Assembly: GCA_963930655.1 (NCBI GenBank)
Contig: OZ005612.1
Coordinates: 4,221,001-4,285,000, forward strand
DNA from: Myrica gale
Lineage: Eukaryota; Streptophyta; Magnoliopsida; Fagales; Myricaceae
Direction: 5' to 3'
Length of the DNA stretch: 64,000 nucleotides
Shown piece by piece: positions 12,401-21,900 of the stretch. The notes beneath the pieces were generated by a model, which searched no databases, was not told where the DNA came from, and saw nothing but the letters and a program-made list of their open reading frames with translations. How positions within the stretch are numbered: position 1 is the stretch's first letter; each line of letters opens with the position of its first letter. The translations under genes were made by a program, and so were the position numbers.

Positions 12401-12745
12401 TTTTTTTGAGAATTTAGCAGTTTAGTCCTTAGGTTTTACACGCTTTTACGTTTTAGTTTTTGAGTTTCATTTTTTCAAATATTAGTCCTTGGGTTTACAT
12501 TTTTTTACAAAATGGTTCTTCCGTCAGTCTGTCGTTCATATGCTTAACAAAGATCATTTTGTAAAAAATATACCTGGTCGACCTCTACATGGTCCGTTAA
12601 ACATATGGACGACAGACTGACAGAAAGATCATTTTGTAAAAAATGTAAACCCGATGACTAATATTTGAAAAAATGAAACTTAAAGACTAAAACGTAAAAG
12701 TGTATAAAACCTAAGAACTAAAATAATAAATTCTTTTTTTTTCCT
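12401..12745. mobile_element. Palindromic MITE
   Basis: Two ~130-nt arms face each other: the left arm contains TTTAGTCCTTAGGTTTTACA and TCAGTCTGTCG, and the right arm carries the same blocks inverted (TGTATAAAACCTAAGAACTAA and CGACAGACTGACAG). TGGTATC occurs on both sides (about 12393 and 12758) and may be the target duplication. Confidence 0.55.
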
Positions 12746-12814
12746 AATTAACAAATCTGGTATCGTTACCGATAAACAGCCGCCTATTCAAAATTCAAAA
12801 TTCAAATTCCACGC

Positions 12815-12825
12815 TCCAACGGTCA
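12815..12825 (+). promoter_or_regulatory. MSA element (M-phase enhancer, MYB3R site)
   Basis: TCCAACGGTCA is an exact match to the plant mitosis-specific activator consensus YCYAACGGYYA. It lies about 220 nt upstream of the ATG at 13043, next to a CCCTAGGGTTT motif. In known genes this element drives G2/M expression through three-repeat MYB factors. Confidence 0.55.
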
Positions 12826-13042
12826 TATTCCCTAGGGTTTGATAAGCGTCTCTCTGCTACAAATACGGCTCCAACTATTCCCTCCATCACTCATCGCCTC
12901 CACTCGCTCTCTTTCTGCATTATCCAAATCTTCAGCAACCTAGAACGCCTTGTTTGGAACATTTCAAGTCTCAAGAGAGCAGATTCTCAAATTCACTCTT
13001 TCTTTTTTTCTTATATTGTAATTGTTTTGTTGATATTGAGTG

Positions 13043-15914
13043 ATGGATTTCCACAGCCTTGCAAGGAAGGAGCTCCAGGCTCTTTGCAAGAAGAACAAGA
13101 TCCCGGCCAACATGACTAATGTAGCCATGGCCGATGCTCTCCAAGCTCTTCAACAGGTAAACTATTTCCTCGTATCAATACTCATTTCACTACTTCCACG
13201 ATTTCGGTTTTTCGATTACAAGACCAAATTGCATGGACTTATTCCTACTCTATTTTATCTTGGATTATATTTAAGGATCCGAGTGGAGTATTAGGTTCGG
13301 AGTTAGATCCTTTAATGAATTGTATTTTAAATTAGATCATGCTGTTCCCGTTGTATGTCGTTCTCTATTCTCTCTTTGGTTGTCGAGTTAGTTGACAAGT
13401 CAACGATTTGTCATTTCTTTTCCTAGCCATCTTATTGGGAACCAAACGGAGCCATTGAATTCTAAATATTTCAATCTATTAAGAACAGAGTTGTCTTTTC
13501 CGAAACGCTTAGAAGCAGAAATGTGAAGCTAATGAAAAGATTAAAAAGAAAAACAAATCTCTGTCTCATAATACGTAATTGATTGTCAAGAAACTATGGG
13601 AAAAGAAAGACTATGATTTGGCGTTTTCTATCATTTCTTTCTCGTTCACTTTCCCTTTAAATCCTTTCTTTGTTATTTTTCTTTCAAACTTTACCATTTA
13701 ATCCAAATTGGTTTGCTAGGTTGAAGGGATCGAAGAGATCTTGAATCCATCAGATTCCAATCTCTCTAAATCTCCAGAGAAAATTGTGATCGGACAGCCA
13801 GATATTCCACCCATCGCCAGCAGAACCTCAATTCGCAGAAAACCCATCAAAGAAGAATCCGAAAGCACACAACTATTGACCCGCAGTCGTCGCGGGACAA
13901 GAGGAAAAACTGCCGAAGAAATCAATCAAGAGAACAAAGACGTGAATGTTCTCTCAACCCCCGCCATTCCGAGCAGCAGCAGGAAAGCACCAGCCGCTTC
14001 GGCTTGCAGAAACATTGAGATTCAGTTGAGAGAAGATGAAGAGGAGAAGAAGAATGACGCTCAAGGAAGGAGTGGTGCGCCTGAGACTCCTGCAGTGCCG
14101 AGCAGCCGGAGAAGAGTCCCAACCGCTAGGGGTCCTAGGAAGTTGGAGGCACAAAATGAGGCGAATTCGGTGCAGCAAGTGGGTAGTACAAGGAGATCAG
14201 TGAGGTTGTTGGGGAAGAATATGGCTAAGTTGAGCATCATAGAGAACGTCAAGGGAGAACCTGTGAAGATTCAGGAATTGTTTGAAGAAACGACTAATGA
14301 TTCGGATAGATCAGAGGTTTCTGTTGAAGTTGGAAAGCGTGTTTGTGGTATGTGAGGTTTCTGTTGAATTTGTCTGGTTGATAACTTTTGCCTAGATTAT
14401 TTGACCTATAACATACGCCTATCTAACTCCAATCCAAGAAATGGGAAAATCTTCTTAGCTAGCTTATCTTGCGCCATGTGCACAAGCTTTTCTGATTGCA
14501 ACTATACACTAGGATTGAAAATTTTGATCTCTTTTTCTCTAACCTTTCTCGACTATTACAAATTGCATAAGATGATACGATATCTTCTGACATTGTCTAG
14601 ATATTGATTTCAGAAGTTGAGTCGGAGAAAACTGATGAGTTAGAAGTTCTATCGGATCCAAAATCAGATGCGTCACCGGAGATTGAGACGGAATCCGAAG
14701 TTGATAGTAAGGATAAGAATAAGAGTGTTGACGAGTCGGAATTATATGTTTTGAAGTCAAAACAGGAACTGGCTACTGCGATATCAGACAATTTGGGTGC
14801 TGTTAAAGCTTCAGAGGCAATAGATGAAGTTCATGATGAGAGGTCTGATGAGTCGGAAGTCATTTCAAATGAAAAGTTGGAGAAGGCAATAGATTTGGAT
14901 GATGAAAGTGTAGATGACAAGGGTAAGTTATGAGACCGGTTACTAATTTTATTGTCTTCAACATCTAGCTCATCTTAAATCATATATTGGTTCTGGTCAA
15001 CATTCCTTTGTTACTGTTAAGTTCTATGAATTTGATGCTGATCCCCTGGCAGGCCCTGCTGATGCTCCAGTTATTGAGCAAGTTACAGTATCTGAAGATT
15101 CTTTGACAGTTGAAGTACCCAATGATATTTCTGCTGAGGTTGAGGACCTTGTTATTGCTTATAAATCTTTACAAGTTGATTCGGCGGGTGTTGAAGGAAC
15201 TCTCGAGCTGAATTTACTGAGACAGAGTTCCTCTGATGTTCAAGATGAATGTCAAAACCTGGCAAGTAAGGATTCTGACATCCATGTGGCGCAGGTTGAT
15301 GGCATGGGCAGTAATGATTCTGGATCTGAGTACTCCACTGAAGTGGAGTCTGATAAAGACAAGTTGTCCAACGAAAATTCATCCGAGTGTGAAGATAGTA
15401 ATAGTGATGATGATGCAGAGACAGAAATGGGCAGTGATGATGATTCTGGATCTGAATACGGCACTGAAGTGGAATCCGATGAAGACAAGTTGTCCAGCGA
15501 AAATTCGTCCGAGTGTCAAGGTAAGAATAGCAATGATGATGCAGAAACAGAGCAAAAAGATCCAGAGGTTCCAACTTCTCAAAATTCCAAGGAAGAATCA
15601 GACCCTATTGTTGTTACTAAATCTAACATACCCAATGTATTCGATCCAGAAGGTAATATGACAGAAGACGAGAACTCAGGTTCTAAAAGCATTGTCAATG
15701 CAGAATTCCCAAATGCAGGTTTCTGAAAACGAAGGCCTGAGTGATGATTATGCTATGGCTCCCTGTCCTGTTCAGATTCTAGTATCTAAGATGGAAACCG
15801 ACAGTACTGAAAAATACGCAGATAAGAGTTTAAGGCAACTGAAGAAGTTGGCGAGGGAAAAGGAAATTGCAACACAGAAAGGCAAAAATAAGGGTCAAAG
15901 CGAGACTAAGGTGC

Positions 15915-15949
<35 letters not shown>

Positions 15950-16082
15950 TTTTAGTAGGCGATCTCAAGAGTTAATCACTGTGTTACCAACTGATTTCTT
16001 TCTAATCAATGTGCAGGAACAAGTAGGGAAGAAAAGAATTGCCTTGCAGACTTTGCCAGAGAACCGTATAGAGGGTCAGTGA
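13043..16082 (+). CDS. Acidic nuclear protein with SAP-like N-terminus, plant-specific, function unknown
   Basis: Six exons give 630 codons: 13043-13156, 13720-14347, 14614-14922, 15053-15636, 15719-15910 and 16017-16082. The N-terminus (MDFHSLARKELQALCKKNKI, then PANMTNVAMADAL) resembles a conserved plant motif similar to SAP DNA-binding helices. Basic patches follow (RTSIRRK, TRSRRGTRGK, TRRSVRLLGK), then a long Glu/Asp/Ser-rich region, and a conserved-looking C-terminus (LRQLKKLAREKE, then RIALQTLPENR). Exon 4 holds a tandem duplication. The exon 4/5 join is the weak point: good donors nearby are out of phase, and only a mediocre donor at 15637 (AAT|GTATTC) keeps the frame; a one-base insertion near 15720 would be an alternative. 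A nuclear role is suggested by composition and a mitotic one by the promoter; neither is proven. Confidence 0.72.
15307..15549 (+). repeat. Tandem duplication of ~120 bp inside the acidic exon
   Basis: Two in-frame copies (about 15307-15426 and 15427-15549) encode GSEYSTEVESDKDKLSNENS and GSEYGTEVESDEDKLSSENS, each followed by SEC and an acidic tail ending in DDAETE. The copies differ by scattered substitutions, so the duplication is not brand new. Confidence 0.85.
15919..15946. repeat. (TC)n run at the 5' end of intron 5 of the acidic-protein gene
   Basis: About fourteen TC units beginning eight bases after the donor at 15911. Confidence 0.9.
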
Positions 16083-16363
16083 TGGGAGGAGCGTTTAAAC
16101 CTAGGTTTGCCTCCTTGTGGTATTCCTTTTACTTCTCAAAGAAGTATCAGAATTTTTGATGGATTTTGTCTGTGGCCCTGGTATTGGCTATCCTTTCAAG
16201 TTTTGTAATAATTGTTGGCTCGCCCAATGCTTTGTTGATGGCGGGTTATGAAAGTGAACATTTTTTGTCAATGCGATTTACCCATACGAGTCTCTTTTCA
16301 ATTATAGAGATTTCTCCCAATCTGTGTTTAACTAACTGGCAGCTCCCTTGAGCTGCTGATCAC

Positions 16364-16811
16364 GGAATTGGATTCGGTGCGAAGTTTAAATGTGCTAAGT
16401 GTGAAAACCGAGGGTTGAGATTTTAAATGGTAAATCTAACAGTTACGAAATAGAAGACAACACAATTAACGAGGAGATCAGAGAAAAAGAAAACGGCTTG
16501 GCTAAACAGTCGGCTTGCGTTTTCTCTTTCCTTTTTTTCCCTGCATGCCTTTTGCAACACGCAACAAGTTGTCGTGTTTATCCATTTGTTGTGGGGTAAA
16601 CACGGCAGCTTGTTGCGTGTTGCAAAAGGCATGCAGGAAAAAAAGGAAAGAGAAAAAAACGCAAGCTTACTATTTAGCCAAGCCGTTTTCTTTTTCTTCT
16701 CCTCATTAAATGCGCTGTCTTCTATTTCGTAACCGTTAGATTTACCATTTAAAATCTCAACCCTCACTTTCCACACTTCGCATATTTAAACTTCGCACCG
16801 AATCCAATCCC
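16364..16811. mobile_element. Mutator-type MITE forming one long near-perfect hairpin
   Basis: The two halves are almost fully complementary over the whole 448 bp; ends read GGAATTGGATTCGGTGCG and, on the other strand, GGGATTGGATTCGGTGCG. Arms include GAGATTTTAAATGGTAAATC and GCCTTTTGCAACACGCAACA with their inverted partners. Nine-base flanks GCTGATCAC (16355-16363) and GCTGAGTAC (16812-16820) look like an aged target duplication. It lies downstream of the acidic-protein gene. Confidence 0.75.
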
Positions 16812-17234
16812 GCTGAGTACGGCAGTAAAATAGTGAGAACTCAGAAATTCTCAAGGTGCTTGATAAGAAACTATTTGGTTCAAATAGATGCCCTTTCAGC
16901 AATTCTTGGAACTATTTTGCACTCCATCTTTTCCTAAAAGATCAATGGGGCACAAGCTTTGGTGCTCGTATTATTCTTTTATAAAGCCATAAACATGAAG
17001 CAATTGGACTACTCTTTAACTTTCCGACAACCCATCCTCCTCCCATTCTCCTATCCTCTCTCTTTTACTATAAATCTGCCATGACAAAAGCTTTAGCTCA
17101 AGACAATATTGGACTAGCGAGGTTATTTGACTATCACACAAAGAACACTAACTGCAATTAAGCATCAATTTTAGTAAATAAACACTGACTGTCTCCTGGT
17201 AGAAGGACATATCGGAATCCAATGACACTGAGAG

Positions 17235-17385
17235 TAGGGTGGTCCATTTCGGTTTCATCAATTTCGGTACCCACTAGAATGTTAATTTTGGTTTTGGTTC
17301 TAGAAAATGCTAAAAAATTATTCTGATTCCAGCACAAACCGGAGTAAAAAATTTTTATTATGGACATAATATTTGCCCACCCCTA
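17235..17385. mobile_element. Small hAT-type MITE
   Basis: Ends are TAGGGTGGTCCATTTCGG and, on the other strand, TAGGGGTGGGCAAATA, the usual hAT pattern. Flanking 8-mers ACTGAGAG (17227-17234) and AATGAGAG (17386-17393) match at seven of eight bases. There is no coding sequence in the 151 bp. Confidence 0.6.
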
Positions 17386-17463
17386 AATGAGAGTATAAGC
17401 ATTTATGTGTGCCCTAGTAGTAGGGGCTAACCCACAGCCTTTCCGCTTTGCAAGCATCATTGT

Positions 17464-17850
17464 GATGAGGACCTGAGTTCTAGACCAAAAGACATGTCAA
17501 GTTAGAGTTATCCAAACTCTCTTATTAAGCCTTCTAATTAAGTTCTCCTAAGCAATATGGGATCTCAAAATTCCTCCATCCTTCGAAGTCCGACGTCCTC
17601 GTTGTCTGCGTCTCTCACATGGCCTCTATAGGAACTTTTCATCAGACTTGGGCCTACCCTGACCCGTACTGGATCTATAGAGTTGAAGAAAATGAGTTCA
17701 TTCAAGCCACCACATGCCTAGGAAAAACGCATGGGTCACCAATTGATGAGGACTTGGGCTCTATACCAAAAGACATGCCTTAAAGTTATCCAAGTCTTCT
17801 TATTAAGTCTTCTAATTAGGTTCTCCTAAGTAATGTGAGATCTCAACACG
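17464..17850 (+). repeat. Pair of diverged direct repeats
   Basis: Both copies (17464-17579, 17741-17850) run from GATGAGGACYTGRGYTCTA through CCAAAAGACATG, AGTTATCCAA and CTTCTAATTA to GATCTCAA. Family unknown. Confidence 0.6.
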
Positions 17851-18966
17851 TTGATCCATATTGTAGTGTCGCTGCCTTATATAGTAGGAGGAATCAAAGT
17901 TTTACACGCGGGTAATAACAGCGACTTGAAGATAACAGTCCAAATTCATTTACGAAGCCATGGTCATGGCGTATATTATACACAACAAAAATAATTAAAA
18001 CTGAAACACTTTGTGTACGTGTAGACTTTTTGATTATGAAATACACATAAGCAGCAAAGGTAAGGTAGTTGGTTGCTTAAAGCTTCACTCTGAGCAAGAC
18101 CTCGTAAAGAGCAATTTTTTTTTTCAATGTTGTAGGCGACTCAAGGAAAAAAAAAAGTCAGCCATAGCAGGAGTCTTACTTTTTTATACATATTTTTATT
18201 ACCAGTGGGTTGTCTTTTTGCTCCCTCGTATGGTATCTTCGTCCCCTAAGCCCCTATTGTTCAGAGTCGATTTCTTGTACGAGACTGTTTTTAACTTGAG
18301 AATGATCCAAACTTTTATCTCGATCACACTTTCTCTATTGATCATCTCTCCATATTAACCGGTTAATTTATTGTGTGATCAATGTTGTAGCCATATTATC
18401 TCTTGCTTAGATTTTTGGTAAAGCTTACTGCTCTGTGCTATAACTTGGGTGACCATTTGTAGCTCCGTTTCATTGAATTTTATTGTTCTATATTCACGAG
18501 AATTTTTATAAAACTCTATTCACCCCAAGAGGGATTGTCTAGCTGAACTCACAGTTTGTTAGTTGTAACCCTATCTATCTCTAATCCATGGGGCGATTTG
18601 TGTAAATTGGTTGACTCTGCATCTCTCTGCACAATAAACAGAAATTTTCCCTTTGAGCTTTAACGAGGGAAAATCATTTCCTGCTTCTGCTGCTCAAGCA
18701 TGTCACCTTGGAAGCAGATCCAAGTGTGGAGGAAGGCAACTGAATCTTTCTGGGTGTCTACCGATTTAGCGAACCAACATCAAGATAATATTACCTCCAA
18801 AATACCTTGTATTAGTAAAATGACTAAATACAAAAAGAATTTACAATAACTATTATGTAAAAGCCACCATCAAAAGCAATGGCTCGAGCAAAATGCTATG
18901 ATGACAATGACTAAAATCCAATAACACTTTTTCTTTGTTGTTGCTCATGCTTATCTGCGTCCCCCC

Positions 18967-21900
18967 TCACCTAGGAGGCTGCTCCGATCCTTGACCACTC
19001 AGGGAAGGATTTGATGAATTAGAAGGTATTGACCCATTATCTTGAGAGGATTGAGCCCCCCACTTTTGCTCTACATCTAATGGCTCTACCACGTATACAG
19101 CACCATCGCTCATGCCAAGTGCAATTTGGTTAGGCTCCGATGGATGAGCAGCTATAACCAAAGGATAGACCGGGTTGCCACTGCAATAAAGAACGCGCTC
19201 AACACATCAAGGTTTTGGTACATCAACAGATTATGGCGATTGAGAAACCTTGGAAATGATCTCTACTTGAATCACTGCGAGCTTCCTACAACAGTATAAT
19301 TTGCTCACCTAACAGCAGAGGATGGTAAGTAAGCATATGGGGCTATTCGACATCTTATCCTTAAGCTATCCGCATCAAAAACTCCCACAGCACCATCATA
19401 AAAGGAAGCGTAAATCAGTAAACCATCACATGAATATATTGCACTTGAGATTGGAGCTGTAAGTGTGTCTTTGGGAGACCAGGACCACTGCAAGAACATG
19501 GATTAGCAAAACAGCATTAAAAAACCAAATGACGTCGACTGCAACTCAACTTTCACTGATGACTCCAACAATTACAATGTCACGTGTTGCTCATTCACCA
19601 AGTAAAAGTTACAGTTGAAAACACATCCTTTTGCAATCCAGGGAGTAAGTTCTCCATAGAAGGCATTAGACAATGTCTTGTGCCAACTTCAAAGGTTATC
19701 TTATCCACAAGAATCAAAGCTATTGGGATCTTACATTTGTTTAACAACATTCGTATCAATGCTCTAACTAAAAAAAAAAACAAATTGACTTGAGTGACAC
19801 CTAATGTAAATCCGAGGGTGGATGAAGCACTGCCAAAAGGCACCTACAAAATACAAGGTTTGAGAAACGCCTTCCTCTTCCTTAGGAACATGCTTTATAT
19901 CTCGGTTGGGTTGGTAGTAGGTCTTGACACTCTCGTAGTGATGGTGATAGAGTTTGAAGATCCTACTTTCAGGTGAAAATGAAAAGAAACCACAAGATGA
20001 AAGAAAAGAAGAAGAAATCGAGCTTCTTTTTTCGGTGGTGGTGGTGGTGGTTGGGGGGGGGGGGTGGTTGAGAGTGGAGGTGAGAGTCTACAAGTAGGTG
20101 GTAACTCTATGGCAAAGTCATTCTGACAGTAGAACATGGACTGCGAGACAAGTAATTTGGATTCCACAAGTCGTATAATTAGATAGAGAAGACATGTAAC
20201 AAATATATTACGCAATTTTTCTACACAATTTCCCGTTGGAATTTCAAAAAATCCAGCAAGGAGGAAAAGGACAAGATCTCTAAGTATTATTTTACCTCAA
20301 AAGGAAAAGTGTCTAAGATTAACTCACCCCGGGTTGCCTCAGTGGTTAGGGCACACCTGGGGCCGTGGTGGATCAGGCACATGGTCCCAGGTTCGATTCC
20401 CTCTAAGGATTATACCGGTGACTTTTGATGACTTAATTAGGAGGCTGGGTTGCAGACTGTCTATTCTCGCCAGGATTTACCATAGTGTTTAAGCCCACCA
20501 AGTACGACTAAGCTAGGGTAGGTCACTCCGAGCCCGGTGAATAAGGGAGGCAACAGATTTCCATCGTTACCAGTGCAGAAAGGACAGCACTGGTATTATA
20601 ATTATAATTATAATTTCAGCCAAATAACAGTCTGTGTGCATGCATTTATGAACGTGTCAGAAGGAAAATGTGAAAGGATTCGTGAAAGGGACTGTTGCCT
20701 AGCTCCACCAAATCCATCATTTTCGTACTGTTGCCTAGTTCCACCAACTCATTTTTAGAATCACAGACAAGGCTACAGTGCGAAAATGATAAATGTACAG
20801 AAGCATAGTTATTCCAGCTCGGTAGATGTAATTTCTGGTGAGGTTCTATGCCTCCTCTTTCTCCCCCGCTAAGCAGACAATAAGGCAATATAAGACAAGG
20901 AAATCAAGGTGAAAACTTACTGAGTGCAAACATTCAAGCTTGCTGTCATATATAGCAATTTGACTTTCATGTACAACCAACAGATGGGCTTGATCATTAT
21001 GGAACTGAACATTAGTTTCTCCAACCAGTGGGGATTGGCGACCAGCTGGTGCTTGAATGAACCTTGATTTCTTCTTCTCCCACCCATCAATACTCCAGAC
21101 ACATAACTGCAACTCAGTTGATTGAAGTTAATATGTTATCTACAGCGTTCTTAGTACTGAGGCAATAAATAGTTATCTTTAGAGCCATTGTCTAGTGTAA
21201 TAGTAAAAGATATCTTGGGCTGTCAAGCACAGTATGATTCTTGACAGCAGCCACTTCATGTGAAAATACAGAAGTCAAAAGCATCCCTAGATCTTCCCTC
21301 CCAAGACCCTGCTTTGGGTAGATTAACACCGGGTAAAGTCTTTGATAGGATAAAGAAGTTCAGAACTTTTGCAGCTGGATTTCAGCAACAGGGAGATCAT
21401 GTAACTAAGCTGATGTCTATCGTCCATTCAAGAATGAATGCTAAGTTCGGTCCTCTTATATATGTAATGATGAAAAAGACCATTACATATTGTTGGTCCC
21501 ACCGACTAGGGTCCTGAAGTTGAGATATGGATAAGTCCTAACTTTTATATCAACATACCAGAATTTCGATATTAGAATTTAGATCTCATCGACCAAAAGA
21601 TCATGTTACAGAATACAATCAGCAGCTAACCTGTGTGTCAGCTCCTGAAGAAACAAGAGCATTCAGGGTCTGGGAAAAAGCAAGCCCTGTAATCCGATTC
21701 TGGTGACCCTTGAGTTTCGTTTTGACCTGCAAACAGTATTCCAGCTTGAAATATATCTCTTAACCAAACATCATGAGAGGAAAGCTTAAGATAATTGAGA
21801 GGTGAACGCTTATATGATTCTTGCAGTTCTTATGGGACACACTAAAACGTTGATTCCATTATAAAATACTACCATAAAAGTTGAGCCTTTCCTAATGTTT

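Larger units (their letters stand above)
10443..12814. other. Spacer between divergent genes, filled with MITEs
   Basis: No gene is seen in this very AT-rich spacer. It holds several short inverted-repeat elements (listed separately at 10919, 11276 with 11341 inside it, 12136 and 12401). The part at 10500-10918 shows no recognisable feature. Confidence 0.6.
16821..18966. other. Intergenic region between convergent genes; repeats but no gene
   Basis: Contains a segment shared with PWWP intron 1 (17117-17226), a small hAT MITE (17235-17385) and two copies of a ~110-bp repeat (17464-17579, 17741-17850). The rest, 17851-18966, shows no gene; its right end includes the 3' flank of the corepressor gene. 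Confidence 0.55.

Noticed and set aside
15152..15661. Overlapping ORFs on both strands (His/Tyr-rich and Ser/Asp-rich) in the acidic exon
   Set aside because: They are shadows of the repetitive acidic coding sequence in other frames.
20339..20410. tRNA gene
   Set aside because: A and B boxes are present but no acceptor or anticodon stem forms; it continues into a SINE body.
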